Shown piece after piece: positions 46,317 to 55,409 of a stretch of DNA of 64,000 nt (position 1 is its first letter; every line of letters starts with the position of its first letter). The notes under the pieces were generated by a model that made no database searches, was not told the origin of the DNA, and saw nothing but the letters and a program-made list of their open reading frames with translations. The DNA is from Actinospineispora spinosispora DSM 44797. GTDB lineage: Bacteria > Actinomycetota > Actinomycetes > Mycobacteriales > Pseudonocardiaceae. Location of the stretch: positions 1 to 64,000 of the forward strand of contig NZ_AUBB01000020.1 of assembly GCF_000429025.1 (NCBI RefSeq), written 5' to 3'. The position numbers and the translations under genes are program-made.

Positions 46317-46869
46317 GTTCTGCCTCCTCGAACCTCACGTACTCCAGAGGGCCATCCTGCTGAACGTCCATGGACGTTGCGTAAATCGTTGCGCTTCGCG
46401 GTTTCGTCGGCAGCGAGGTGAGCTGCCGCTGCCGAGCTCCTGGGTGTAGTCCGGAGAGCCCTGGCCTGACTCCCTCTACTTTCTTCCCCATCGCACCCAA
46501 AGATTTCGTCGGCACATCCAAGTCGGGCGAGGGTACTGCTCCTGGCTCAGCGCTACCCTCGCCCAATACTTGAAATATTATTTCGGCTCTATTGACCCAC
46601 CAGCCGGTCTCGAATTCGAAACCTATCTTCCGCTGGTTCTTGAGATCGGGCGGCTTGGGGGCGCCTGAGGTATCGGTGCGGGCCTGCACCAGGCCCTCCG
46701 GATGCCCCGCTTGCTCCAGCATCCGCACCACCGCACGGTTACCGGCACGGCCTGCAATGCCGTCAACCCCGACGCAGGCCGACCACCTCGGGCGGCCGGG
46801 AGAGGCGCATTCGCCCGCTCGTCCTCGGCGCGGCCTGTGTTACCACGGCCTCGGACTCGCACGGACCTT
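46317..46869. other. Gap of about 550 bp without a convincing gene
   Basis: A leftward frame (46440-46731) reads FETGWWVNRAEIIFQVLGEG in its centre and may be a gene relic, but it continues through the hydrolase in the wrong frame and has no recognisable domain. No operator or RNA was seen. Confidence 0.35.
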
Positions 46870-49596
46870 TCAGCGTCGGTCCCGCACGCCGACCCAAATC
46901 CGATCCCGCCGCAACGGGAGTTCGGTGAATCGGACACCGGTGGCGTCACGGACCGCGTTGGCGAGCGCGGGCGCGACCGGGTTGAACGGGCTCTCGCTCA
47001 TGGGTTTGGCACCGCGTGGACCGATCGCGTCCGTCGTGTCCACGAAATGGACCTCGGTGTCCGGGACGTCGCCGAACGTGGGTAACCGATACGTGCGGAA
47101 CGCGGCGGTGGTCACGCTGCCGGTCTCGTCGATCTCGACCTGCTCGAACATCGCGGCGCCGAGTGCCTGGGCCACACCGCCCTCGACCTGTCCCCGGCAT
47201 TGCATCGGGTTCATCACCTGCCCGGCGTCAGCCGCGTGCACGCTGCGCAGGATACGTAGTTCCCCGGTGTCGGGATCGACCGCAACCCGGAACCAGTGGA
47301 CGTCGAACGCGACCGAACGTGGCGTTCCCTCGAACCGTCCCGTCCCGCTGAGGTCACGCCCGCCCGCCCGCGCGAGCTGGTGCAGTTCCTTGAGCAACAC
47401 CTGACGCCCGCGTGCCTCGACCGCGTCGAGGACCAGCCGGCATTCCGATGCCGGCGCCGCGAGCGCGACCGACGCGAGATCGAGCAGCTCGGCGGCGAGC
47501 GCTCCAGTAGCGCGTAGCGTGGCCTTCCCCGCGACCACGACCCCGGTCGAGCCGAACGCACCGGTGTCGTGGCCGACCAGGTCGGTGTCGGACTGCCGGA
47601 TCGACACCCGGTCGGGCAGCGAACCGAGTCGGTCCGCCGCGATCTGCTGGTGAACGGTCGTCGTGCCGTTGCCGAACTCGGCGGTGCCCACCGCCAGGTC
47701 GAACGTGCCGTCGGAGAGCAGCGTCACCGTGGCATCGGAGATGTGACCGTTCGGCGGGGTGGTGGCGATCATGGACAGGGCCGCTCCGTCACCGACCAGC
47801 CAACCCGGCGGTGGGGGCGCACAGGGTTCGGCCCTGGCCACGCGCACGACCTCGAGGCACTGGTCGAGACCGTAGCTGGCGATGTGCAGGTCCTCGTCGT
47901 GGCCGGCGGGGGTGACCAGCGCTTCGCCGTCGCGGATGATGTTGCGTTCACGCACCGCGAGCGGGTCCAGGTCCAGACGCCGGGCCAGCTCGTCGAGAGT
48001 CGATTCGACGGCGAAGGCGACCTGGCCGAGTCCGTAGCCACGAAACGCACCGGCCGGAACGGTGTGGGTGTAGACCGCGTAGCCCTCGGCTCGCTTGTTC
48101 GCGCAGCGGTACACCGCGAGTGATTCACCGAGGGAGTGGAACAGCACCGCGGGCCCGTGGTTGCCGTAAGCACCGGTGTTGGACACCGCGCGCACGTCCA
48201 GCGCGGTGAGCGTGCCGTCGCGGTCCGCTCCGGCACGGACCCGCACGGTGAACGGGTGTCGGGTGGTCGCGCCGTGGAACTGCTCGGCCCGGGTGAACTC
48301 CAGCTTCACCGGGCGCCGCAGGCGCAGGACCGCGAGCGCGACGATGTCCTCGACGAGCATCTCCTGCTTGCCGCCGAACCCGCCACCGACCCGGCCTGCC
48401 ACCACCCGCACCTTCTCCGGGGGTAGGTCGAACAGTCGGCACAGGGCACGACGAGCGAGGAAAGGAACCTGGCTGCTGGTGCGCACCACCAGCCTCTCAC
48501 CACCGTCCTCGGCCGGTTCCCACCAGGCGACCGCGCCGTGGGTCTCCAGGCTGGCGTGTTGCACCCTCGGCACCCGGAACGTCTCGTCCACCACCGTGTG
48601 GGCGTCGGCGAGCCCGCGCTCGACGTTCCCGATCTCGCCGTGCACCTCACCGGCCACGTTGGCTCCCGGCCTGGCGATGCCGGCCGTGACCGCGTCCTTG
48701 ACGTGCACGATCGGAGCGCCGAGGCGAATCGCGGCCTCCGGGTCGAGGACCGCGGGCAGCACCTCGTAGTCGACGACGATCCGTCGGCAGCCTTCCAGAG
48801 CGTCGGCCTCGGTGTCGGCGACGACCGCCGCGATCCGCTGGCCGACGAACCGCACCGTGTCGTCGAGCAGCCGGGTGTCGGCCGGGTCGTCCTCGGCTCG
48901 TTCGTGCAGCCCAGTCGAGTAGTAGCGGTCCGGCACGTCATGGTGGGTGAACACCGCCCGCACCCCGGGCGTCGCCAGCGCGGCGGCGGTGTCGATCCGG
49001 ACGATCCGGGCGTGCGGATGCTCGGCGCGCAGCAGCTTCATGTGCAGGACGCCGGGCACGTCGAGGTCGAAGGTGTACCGGGCCTTCCCGGTCACCACGT
49101 CCGGGCCGGCCGGTGCGGGTAGGTTGCGGCCGACCGCGCGGCCCGGCTCGGGTTGTTCCACGTGCCGGGTTCCGCTCAGTGCATCCCGGATGGCGCGGTA
49201 GCCCGTGCAGCGGCACAGATTGCCTTTGAAAGATCGCGGCAGCTCAGATCGCTGCTCGGAATCCAGTACCGCCGCGGTCATCAGATAGCCGGCGGTGCAG
49301 AACCCGCACTGGAAGCCCTGCGCATCGAGGAACGACCGCTGCACCGGGTGCAGCTCGCCCTCGCGGGCGAGGCCTTCGACCGTGGTCACCTTCTTGCCCG
49401 CCGCCCGCTGTGCCGGGTAGAGGCAGCTGTGCACCGCCGTCCCGTCGACGTGCACCGTGCAGGCCCCGCAGTCCCCCGCGTCGCAGCCCTTCTTCACCCC
49501 GAACCAGCCCCGCTCACGTAGATAGGTCCGCAGGCACTGCCCCGCGCACGGTTGCTCGGAGTGGAACTGTCCGTTGACGTGTACACCGAAGCTCAT
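46870..49596 (-). CDS. Xanthine-dehydrogenase-family protein, fused 2Fe-2S and molybdopterin domains
   Basis: 908 residues. Residues ~1-160 carry two [2Fe-2S] clusters: [15 protein letters not shown] with a final Cys in AVHSCLYP, then [18 protein letters not shown] and [14 protein letters not shown]. Residues ~170-908 are the molybdenum-cofactor part with [37 protein letters not shown] and the Glu of [12 protein letters not shown] in the catalytic GAKGxGE position. FAD is on the separate product of the next gene, with a 4-bp overlap. The substrate could be xanthine or another N-heterocycle. Confidence 0.9.
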   Translation of the reverse strand: MSFGVHVNGQFHSEQPCAGQCLRTYLRERGWFGVKKGCDAGDCGACTVHVDGTAVHSCLYPAQRAAGKKVTTVEGLAREGELHPVQRSFLDAQGFQCGFCTAGYLMTAAVLDSEQRSELPRSFKGNLCRCTGYRAIRDALSGTRHVEQPEPGRAVGRNLPAPAGPDVVTGKARYTFDLDVPGVLHMKLLRAEHPHARIVRIDTAAALATPGVRAVFTHHDVPDRYYSTGLHERAEDDPADTRLLDDTVRFVGQRIAAVVADTEADALEGCRRIVVDYEVLPAVLDPEAAIRLGAPIVHVKDAVTAGIARPGANVAGEVHGEIGNVERGLADAHTVVDETFRVPRVQHASLETHGAVAWWEPAEDGGERLVVRTSSQVPFLARRALCRLFDLPPEKVRVVAGRVGGGFGGKQEMLVEDIVALAVLRLRRPVKLEFTRAEQFHGATTRHPFTVRVRAGADRDGTLTALDVRAVSNTGAYGNHGPAVLFHSLGESLAVYRCANKRAEGYAVYTHTVPAGAFRGYGLGQVAFAVESTLDELARRLDLDPLAVRERNIIRDGEALVTPAGHDEDLHIASYGLDQCLEVVRVARAEPCAPPPPGWLVGDGAALSMIATTPPNGHISDATVTLLSDGTFDLAVGTAEFGNGTTTVHQQIAADRLGSLPDRVSIRQSDTDLVGHDTGAFGSTGVVVAGKATLRATGALAAELLDLASVALAAPASECRLVLDAVEARGRQVLLKELHQLARAGGRDLSGTGRFEGTPRSVAFDVHWFRVAVDPDTGELRILRSVHAADAGQVMNPMQCRGQVEGGVAQALGAAMFEQVEIDETGSVTTAAFRTYRLPTFGDVPDTEVHFVDTTDAIGPRGAKPMSESPFNPVAPALANAVRDATGVRFTELPLRRDRIWVGVRDRR

Positions 49597-50387
49597 GTGG
49601 GCTCGCTCAGTTCTCGGCGTACCTGCTCGGCGAGACGATGGGTCATGTGCCGGCGCCACCTCGGGAGCCCGTGGACGTCGGAGAACCACCCGCTCGGCGG
49701 CACCGTTCGTTCGATCGCCTCGGCCAGTTCTTCGCGCCCCGGCAGGCCGGGAAACCCGAGTTGGAACGGGCGCACGGTGGAGGCTGTCACCGTCACCGTG
49801 GTGGCGCCCCCAGCCGGGTCCCGGGTCCCGATCACCAGCGCCGCCGAGCGACCCAGCTCGTAGAGCGACGCCTGTCGCATCGCCGACCGGCGCCGCAGAG
49901 CGTGCGCCGGCAAGGTGATCGAGCGGAGCAGCTCGCCCTCGCCGAGAACCGTCCGCCCGGCTCCTCGGACGAAGTCGCTGACCGGCACCACGCGCCGTCC
50001 GCCGTCCTGGGCCAGCAGCAGACATCTGCCCTCCAACGCGGCGCACAGCGAGATCATCGGACCGGCGGGCAGTGCCGCGCACAGGTTCCCACCGACGGTC
50101 GCGACGTTCCAGATCTTGAACGAGGCCAGGAATGCACGGCAACAGGGCAGGAACAACGGATGTGGGTAGGCGGACAGTTCGGCGACCGTGCAGGTGGCTC
50201 CGATCTCCAGACTGCCGTCAGCGAGCTGACGAAGCGACGCCCAGCCCATCTCGGTCAGATCGACCAGTCGCCGCACGGCGGGTTGGGGCTCGGAGAACAG
50301 CCACGTCCCACCGGCCAGCCAGGCGTCTCCGTCCCGCCAGCCATGAGCCGACCAGGGCCCCAGTTCCCGAACGGTGTCCAGGTCCAT
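49593..50387 (-). CDS. FAD-binding subunit of a xanthine-dehydrogenase-family enzyme
   Basis: 264 residues. FAD_binding_5 fold: GDAWLAGGTWLF early and the FAD motif VATVGGNLCAALPAGPMISL in the middle. It passes electrons from the iron-sulfur domain to NAD or another acceptor. GGAGGAGG lies 6 bases before ATG 50387. It is the first gene of the two-gene unit, overlapping the large subunit by 4 bp. The divergent aldehyde dehydrogenase gene starts 312 bp away. Confidence 0.9.
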   Translation of the reverse strand: MDLDTVRELGPWSAHGWRDGDAWLAGGTWLFSEPQPAVRRLVDLTEMGWASLRQLADGSLEIGATCTVAELSAYPHPLFLPCCRAFLASFKIWNVATVGGNLCAALPAGPMISLCAALEGRCLLLAQDGGRRVVPVSDFVRGAGRTVLGEGELLRSITLPAHALRRRSAMRQASLYELGRSAALVIGTRDPAGGATTVTVTASTVRPFQLGFPGLPGREELAEAIERTVPPSGWFSDVHGLPRWRRHMTHRLAEQVRRELSEPT

Positions 50388-50699
50388 CGCACCTCCTCCA
50401 CCACTGAGCACCCAGTCAAACGTGGCCGGCCAGCTCCCGGCGACTGGCCGCGGATACGGAAGTTCACGCGGACCGAGGCCGTTCGCTGGAGGATCATCCA
50501 AGGAAGAACCGGGCCTATGAATCCTTGTTCACGGATCTGGATGAGCGATCACTCCGATAATGCGGATACGCTGGCCGTGTCGGTCATCACGTCTGACGAC
50601 CGTGTCGACAGCCGGTTGGTGCGGTCCCGGTCGTTCACGACATGCGCTCTGCCGACCTGCCCGCACGTGAACCCACCCGCACGGAGGGAATCCCAAGGC
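50388..50699. other. Divergent promoter region of about 310 bp
   Basis: It must hold promoters for the molybdenum hydroxylase pair (leftward) and the aldehyde dehydrogenase (rightward). A stretch at 50540-50580 has lower GC. No clear inverted repeat or conserved operator was recognised. Confidence 0.4.
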
Positions 50700-52193
50700 A
50701 TGAGCTTGGCCAACGAAGTCACTGCACCCCTGCGCCACCCCGACCGCTTCTTCATCGGCGGCGAATGGGTGGAGCCGTCCTCCACCTCCAGCATCGACGT
50801 CATCGACTCCGACAGCGAGGAGCTCTTCTTCCGAGTGGCCGAAGCCCAGGCCCCGGACATGGACCGGGCGATCGGAGCGGCCAAGCAGGCGTTCGACCGC
50901 GGCCCGTGGCCCCGGCTGAGCCACGAGGAGCGAGCCGGATATCTGCGGGCCATGGCAGACGCCCTGGAGCGGCGCGGCGAGGAGTACAACAACATCTGGC
51001 CGAGAGAGTCCGGCGTCGTCCAGTCGACCGCTCGGTTCATGTCCCAGGACAATCCGAAGGCGTTCCGCTTCTACGCGGACCTGGCAACCACCTACCCCTT
51101 CGAACAGGTCGTGACTCCGAGCCCGTCGCCGGTACCCGGTGGCGAGTACGGGCTGCTCGTGCGTGAACCGGTCGGGGTGGTCGGAGCGATCATCCCGTGG
51201 AACGGCCCGTTGATGCTGATCGTGGGCAAGATCGCCCCAGCGCTCCTCGCCGGCTGCACCGTGATCGTCAAGGTGTCTCCAGAGGCCCCGGCGGCCGGCT
51301 ACCTGATCGCGGAGATCGCCGAGGAGGTGGGCCTCCCGCCCGGCGTCGTCAACGTCGTCACCGCCGACCGGGAGGTCTCCGAGCTTCTGGTCCGTGATCC
51401 ACGGGTCGACAAGATATCGTTCACCGGATCCACGGCGGCCGGCCGCAAGATCGGCGCCATCTGCGGTGAACGCATCGCCCGCTGCACCCTTGAGCTCGGT
51501 GGTAAATCGGCCGCGGTCATTCTCGACGACGCGGACTTCGCCGCCGCGGCGGCCGCGCTCGCCGGCGCCGAGTGCATGCTCTCCGGTCAGGTGTGCGCCT
51601 CCCTGACCCGGATCGTGGTGCCCCGGAACCGACACGACGAGTTCGCCGACGCGCTCGCCTCGGCGTTCTCCTCGGTACGTGTGGGGGACCCGTTCGACGC
51701 CTCGACGCAGATGGGCCCGCTCGCCATGGAACGCCAGCGCGACCGCGTCGAAGGCTACATCGCCAAGGGCATCGAGGAAGGCGCCCGGCTCATCACCGGC
51801 GGCGGCCGCCCCGCACACCTCGACCGTGGCTACTACATCGAACCGACCGTGTTCGCCGGAGTGGACAACAACCACACCATCGCCCGCGAGGAGATCTTCG
51901 GACCGGTGCTCTCGGTCATCCCCGCCGACGACGAAGAGCACGCCATCGACATCGCCAACGACACCATCTACGGGCTCAACGCCTCGGTGTTCACCACCGA
52001 CAGTGCCCGGGCCCGACAGGTCGGAGGCCGACTCCGCTCCGGCACGGTCGGCCACAACAACATGCGAATCGACTTCGGGATCGCCTTCGGTGGGTACAAA
52101 CAGTCCGGCATCGGGCGCGAAGGCGGCCGCGAAGGACTGCTGCCCTACCTGGAGACCAAGACGATGCTGCTGGACCAGGCCCCGTCCGCCTGA
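50700..52193 (+). CDS. NAD(P)-dependent aldehyde dehydrogenase
   Basis: 497 residues. Motifs: IPWNGPLMLIVGKIAPALLA, LELGGKSAAVILDDAD with the general-base Glu, MLSGQVCASLTRIVVP with the Cys nucleophile, and GGYKQSGIGREGGREG at the end. It is a third aldehyde dehydrogenase in the window and clusters with the betaine/vanillin-type group by look. GGAGGGA lies 10 bases upstream of ATG 50700. Transcription ends at a strong hairpin just after the stop. Confidence 0.93.
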   Translation: MSLANEVTAPLRHPDRFFIGGEWVEPSSTSSIDVIDSDSEELFFRVAEAQAPDMDRAIGAAKQAFDRGPWPRLSHEERAGYLRAMADALERRGEEYNNIWPRESGVVQSTARFMSQDNPKAFRFYADLATTYPFEQVVTPSPSPVPGGEYGLLVREPVGVVGAIIPWNGPLMLIVGKIAPALLAGCTVIVKVSPEAPAAGYLIAEIAEEVGLPPGVVNVVTADREVSELLVRDPRVDKISFTGSTAAGRKIGAICGERIARCTLELGGKSAAVILDDADFAAAAAALAGAECMLSGQVCASLTRIVVPRNRHDEFADALASAFSSVRVGDPFDASTQMGPLAMERQRDRVEGYIAKGIEEGARLITGGGRPAHLDRGYYIEPTVFAGVDNNHTIAREEIFGPVLSVIPADDEEHAIDIANDTIYGLNASVFTTDSARARQVGGRLRSGTVGHNNMRIDFGIAFGGYKQSGIGREGGREGLLPYLETKTMLLDQAPSA

Positions 52194-52202
52194 CCGCTCG
52201 CG

Positions 52203-52236
52203 GATGGTGGGTACTGCCGTAGCCGTACCCACCATC
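52203..52236. terminator. Bidirectional terminator hairpin
   Basis: GATGGTGGGTAC and GTACCCACCATC are perfect 12-base arms around a 10-base loop. It exactly fills the gap between the convergent aldehyde dehydrogenase (stop at 52193) and M24 peptidase (stop at 52237) genes. Confidence 0.85.
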
Positions 52237-52941
52237 TCAGCGGGCCAGGGTCAGCAGCTGCTCGTAGAACCCGCCGATCTCCTTCGGCCGATCCACCAGG
52301 TGAATCTCCAGAATCCAGTGGCTGACCCGGCCGACCTTGTTGGGACGACGCATTCGGCTCGTGTTGCCCGGAGCGATGTAGCTCTCAATGCGCTCACCGT
52401 CGATCAGCTCGTGCGGGAACTCGCCGACCAGGTGACCACTGTGCGGGCCGCCGAACTCCCAGCCCGCGGAACCGGCCAACGAGACCACATGGCTGTACAA
52501 CTCGGCGCCGGTGATGTCGGGACACGCATCGAAGTACTCGCGACCCTGTGCCCAGATCGTCGGCAGGTCCGCTTGCAGACGCAGCTTCGTCGGATCGTCA
52601 CCGAGCACATAGGTCCGCCCGAAGTCGGCCTCCCATTCCTCGAACACCGGGCCGAAATCGAGGAACACGATGTCGTCCTCGGTAATCGCACGGTCCGGCG
52701 GATTCTGCCGATACGGCTGCAAGGTGTTCGGCCCGGACCGGACGATCCGCTTGTGCCAATGCCGGCGAGTGCCGAACATGTCGGCCGCCAGGTCACGTAC
52801 CTGAGCACTGACGCGGGACTCGAACGCCCCCGGTGCAATGATCCCCCGCCGCACCACCTCGTCGAACAGCTCCTCGGCCTTCTCCTCCGCCTCGACCAGC
52901 CGACGAGCCCTGGCCCCCTCATCGACATCAGATACAGTCAT
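52237..52941 (-). CDS. M24-family metallopeptidase-like (creatinase/aminopeptidase fold)
   Basis: 234 residues, only the C-terminal pita-bread domain; creatinases are about 400. Metal ligands are visible: Asp in IVFLDFGPVFEEWEADFGRT (two Asp), His in FGGPHSGHLVGEFPHE, and Glu in SHWILEIHLVD. It has no N-terminal creatinase domain, like other short M24 proteins that act on small molecules or serve as unknown hydrolases. Start from ATG 52941; an open frame upstream is not used because it lacks domain features. Confidence 0.78.
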   Translation of the reverse strand: MTVSDVDEGARARRLVEAEEKAEELFDEVVRRGIIAPGAFESRVSAQVRDLAADMFGTRRHWHKRIVRSGPNTLQPYRQNPPDRAITEDDIVFLDFGPVFEEWEADFGRTYVLGDDPTKLRLQADLPTIWAQGREYFDACPDITGAELYSHVVSLAGSAGWEFGGPHSGHLVGEFPHELIDGERIESYIAPGNTSRMRRPNKVGRVSHWILEIHLVDRPKEIGGFYEQLLTLAR

Positions 52942-53045
52942 ACCTCGATCATCACCCGGACCGCGGCGGAATGCACCCTCGGCCGGGTCTGATGCGCGTA
53001 CCCCGGATTCCCGGGCGCGAGCCAGCGCCTGGTACAAACTGCTCC

Positions 53046-53405
53046 GTGGCGGCTGATCCGGACATTTTGTTGTTCTCCTACGGAACGCTACGCCAGGCCG
53101 AAGTGCAGCTCTCGACGTTCGGCAGACCACTCGATGGTTGGCTCGAAACGGTGCCCGGTTACCGGCTGGACTGGATCACGATTACCGACCCGGACGTGAT
53201 ACGAGCCAGCGGAAGCGATCGCCACCCGATGCTGATCGCGTCATCCGAGCCAGGCGCTTCGGTCGAAGGGATGGTCTTCCGGATCACCGCGGCCGAGTTG
53301 GCCGCATCAACGCCGCTGTCTCCATGCGGCTATTGGTCGAACTTGGCACGGGCGGCTCGCTCGATGATGATCGGAAGGAAGCTCCGCACCCGGGCGATCG
53401 AGTAG
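53046..53405 (+). pseudogene. Gamma-glutamylcyclotransferase-like (AIG2/GGCT) gene, 3' end lost
   Basis: GTG at 53046 starts a clean GGCT-like N-terminus: PDILLFSYGTLRQAEVQLST, then GRPLDGWLETVPGYRL and EGMVFRITAAELAA. After about residue 88 the family sequence (usually DAYEV...) stops abruptly and the frame continues through DNA that belongs to the 3' end of the opposing gene at 53330-53566. The catalytic Glu, which lies in the missing part, is lost. It is a truncated remnant created by a deletion at about 53310. Confidence 0.7.
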
Positions 53406-53566
53406 CGGTCTCGCAGTTCGGCGACCGTGCGCCGCACCACCTCTTCTGTGGGAACCGCGTGATTCGCATATCGAGCGACGAGTCGATCTTCCAGCTCGCG
53501 CAGCTGTTGGTCGATCTGCCGCGTTTCAAGAGTCTCAAGATTCGGTGCATCGGGCCGGGTGCTCAC
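53330..53566 (-). CDS. Small three-helix-bundle protein (DUF3562-like)
   Basis: 78 residues with a GTG start; GAGGAGG lies 5 bases upstream. The pattern LVARYANHAVPTEEVVRRTV followed by AELRDRYSIARVRSFLPIII is typical of the short actinobacterial 'three-helix bundle dimerization' proteins (DUF3562). Function unknown. Its 3' end meets the broken GGCT fragment. Confidence 0.65.
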   Translation of the reverse strand: MSTRPDAPNLETLETRQIDQQLRELEDRLVARYANHAVPTEEVVRRTVAELRDRYSIARVRSFLPIIIERAARAKFDQ

Positions 53567-53811
53567 CGAGTCCTCCTCACAGCGTCGGGAACAACGCCAA
53601 GTGCATCGCCTCGACATAAACGTCAGATAAACGAGCCACGACCACGCATGAAGCAATGGCGCGGCCGAGCGACCGCCGTGTCGAGCGCGGCAGACAGCTT
53701 CTCGTCGTAATCCTTGCCGGTCCCGGCAGTTCTCACGATGGGATAAACCGGGAATTTAGCGGCCCTCGGTAAGTCTCTTGACCGATACACACGTCTATCG
53801 AGGAGCGGTGG

Positions 53812-54129
53812 ATGAGATTTACGGTGCGACCGCCGAGGGAACTGATTCGACGATATCGCGCGGCCGGTGTATGGCGCGCCGAGACCCTCGTGAACGATGT
53901 GTTCGGCCGGGCCGAGCAGACTCCTGACGCACAAGCGGTACCGGCCTACCGCGACGAAGACGAGCTGGTCAGCCTGAGCTACCGGGAGCTGGTCTGCTGG
54001 GTGGAGCGGTTCGCCTGTGCGCTGGCCGAGCTGGGAGACACACGGATCGGCGAACTGCCGCGCAAACCACATGGGCAAGGTTCGGAAGATTCGGCTGCGC
54101 ACCTGGCTCGTCAATCAGCCCTCCGGTGA
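53812..54129 (+). pseudogene. N-terminal fragment of an acyl-adenylate (AMP-binding) enzyme
   Basis: About 75 residues (YRAAGVWRAETLVNDVFGRA, DELVSLSYRELVCWVERFAC) match the beginning of adenylate-forming enzymes of the cyclohexanecarboxylate/2,3-dihydroxybenzoate ligase type. After that the frame loses family similarity and stops at 54129. A normal enzyme is about 530 residues. The rest of the gene is absent, so this is a truncated relic. Confidence 0.65.
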
Positions 54130-54333
54130 CATTCGCCCTCCTTCGCGATGGCTCCATTCATAGACGAGAACACTCGGATCGAATGCCATCCGTTCACCCA
54201 GAAACTGAAAGCATTCATAGCCCTCTCCGTACCTGCAACGTACTACCTCCTCAACATCGGTAAGCCTCAGCACACGATCCTCGAGCGAGAGACCAGCCGG
54301 CCCTCCGATGAGTACCGCACTCAGTGAACTCAT
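54115..54333 (-). CDS. Small protein of the DUF5988 type
   Basis: 72 residues. The N-terminus SLSAVLIGGPAGLSLEDRVL, then RYGEGYECFQFLGERM and VLVYEWSHRE resembles short actinobacterial DUF5988 proteins that often sit next to biosynthetic or regulatory genes. Function unknown. Its 3' end overlaps the acyl-adenylate fragment. It lies about 160 bp downstream (leftward) of the StrR-type box at 54492, so it may be under that control. Confidence 0.55.
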   Translation of the reverse strand: MSSLSAVLIGGPAGLSLEDRVLRLTDVEEVVRCRYGEGYECFQFLGERMAFDPSVLVYEWSHREGGRMSPEG

Positions 54334-54481
54334 TACTGACCTCCGAGCACCAAGACGAATGCCAGGCGCCGCGTTGGGGAAGTGGCGGGCTGCGACGAGC
54401 GCGTCCCTCAGACACGGTAGCCACGCTTCTTGCGGGGGTACAGCCGGCGAAAGCCGCACACGCCATCCTGGAAAATCTCAT

Positions 54482-54530
54482 GATCCGGACCGTTCGACTG
54501 CCGCATCGCGTCAGTTGAACGGTCCGGATC
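54482..54530. promoter_or_regulatory. StrR-type box inside a long inverted repeat
   Basis: GTTCGACTG (54492-54500), 11 bases, CAGTTGAAC (54512-54520) matches the StrR consensus GTTCGACTG-N11-CAGTCGAAC at 17 of 18 arm bases. Flanking GATCCGGACC and GGTCCGGATC extend the arms to 19 bases each with one mismatch. It is placed between the leftward DUF5988 gene and the rightward gene at 54780. Confidence 0.7.
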
Positions 54531-54779
54531 TCTCTGTGTAGAATTTCCGCCCGTGCTCTCCGGCCAGGGGTCTTCGGGTAATAGACAACCAGTCATATGT
54601 AGGTACTGTGACATTCTGGACTCGCGGCGCCGGCGGTCTCGAGTGAGGCTGACCTCGGAGAATACGGTCGCAAGGTAGTCCGATTCACACTCGAGCAACT
54701 TTCTAGATTGTTCCACAATATTTCGGCCACCTCGAACGCGAATTTCGAGCAACCAGAACATGCCGAAAAGGGCGGACAC

Positions 54780-55409
54780 ATGTTGGAACACGGTTCGTTG
54801 AGCGACACCACACACGGCGTCCCGATGATCGGCGACAGACTCGACGTCAGTGCGCTGTGGGGCCTTTCGCCACGGTTCGATCTGGTCACGGCGATCGGCC
54901 AGCACCTGCACCGTGCGCTGAGCACTCAGCCCGGACCGAACTCCGTGACCTGTTACGACAGCTGGTCCGCGCGCATCGCCATCGAGGTGATCGCTGACCG
55001 GCCACGAACGGCGGACACCTGGCTGCTGGTCGCGGAACCGACTGCCGAGCTGCTCGTCCGAGCTGAGCGCCGCCAGGTGAACCTCACCGACGCGGCCACG
55101 CAGCCGACAAGGCGAGCGGGCGTGGTGGTCGCGCCGAGACTCGACGGGATGGCCGGCGCCGTGGGTGCGGAAGTGTCCTCGCTCAGCACCGAGCATGCCG
55201 CCCACTGCACCGTGGTGTGGTCGATGTCGTACTGCTGGCCGGACCAGGTGGCGTCGACCCGCGCGCTGTTCAAGGCCCATGGGTTCCACGAACTGGCAGT
55301 CGAATCGGTAGGGGTAGCCGTACCGCGGCTGCCCGGCTGGTTCGTCGCGTCGCAGACGCGCGGCCCGGCTCCGGTCCTCGTCTCACCCGGCGTTGCGACG
55401 ACTTCTTGA
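54780..55409 (+). CDS. Hypothetical protein near StrR box
   Basis: About 209 residues from ATG 54780; an earlier in-frame ATG at 54708 is possible. The sequence has alternating beta and alpha character (TCYDSWSARIAIEVIADRPR, TWLLVAEPTAELLVRAERR, STRALFKAHGFHELAVESVG) and lacks a motif I know. The C-terminal part resembles the end of GNAT folds only vaguely. It lies 260 bp to the right of the StrR-type box and its stop overlaps the end of the leftward regulator gene by 27 bp. Confidence 0.5.
   Translation: MLEHGSLSDTTHGVPMIGDRLDVSALWGLSPRFDLVTAIGQHLHRALSTQPGPNSVTCYDSWSARIAIEVIADRPRTADTWLLVAEPTAELLVRAERRQVNLTDAATQPTRRAGVVVAPRLDGMAGAVGAEVSSLSTEHAAHCTVVWSMSYCWPDQVASTRALFKAHGFHELAVESVGVAVPRLPGWFVASQTRGPAPVLVSPGVATTS

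Noticed and set aside
46189..46731. Leftward frame upstream of and across the EstC-like hydrolase
   Set aside because: The 3' half is in the wrong frame of the hydrolase, and the 5' half has no domain. Kept only as a remark under the gap.
50529..52235. Leftward open frame of about 568 codons antisense to the aldehyde dehydrogenase
   Set aside because: It lies entirely on the opposite strand of a clear aldehyde dehydrogenase and has no recognisable domain.
54408..55289. Leftward frame of about 293 codons with a cationic end (FRRLYPRKKRGYRV)
   Set aside because: Considered as a precursor peptide near the StrR box, but it has no own start codon or ribosome site and most of it is antisense to the gene at 54780.
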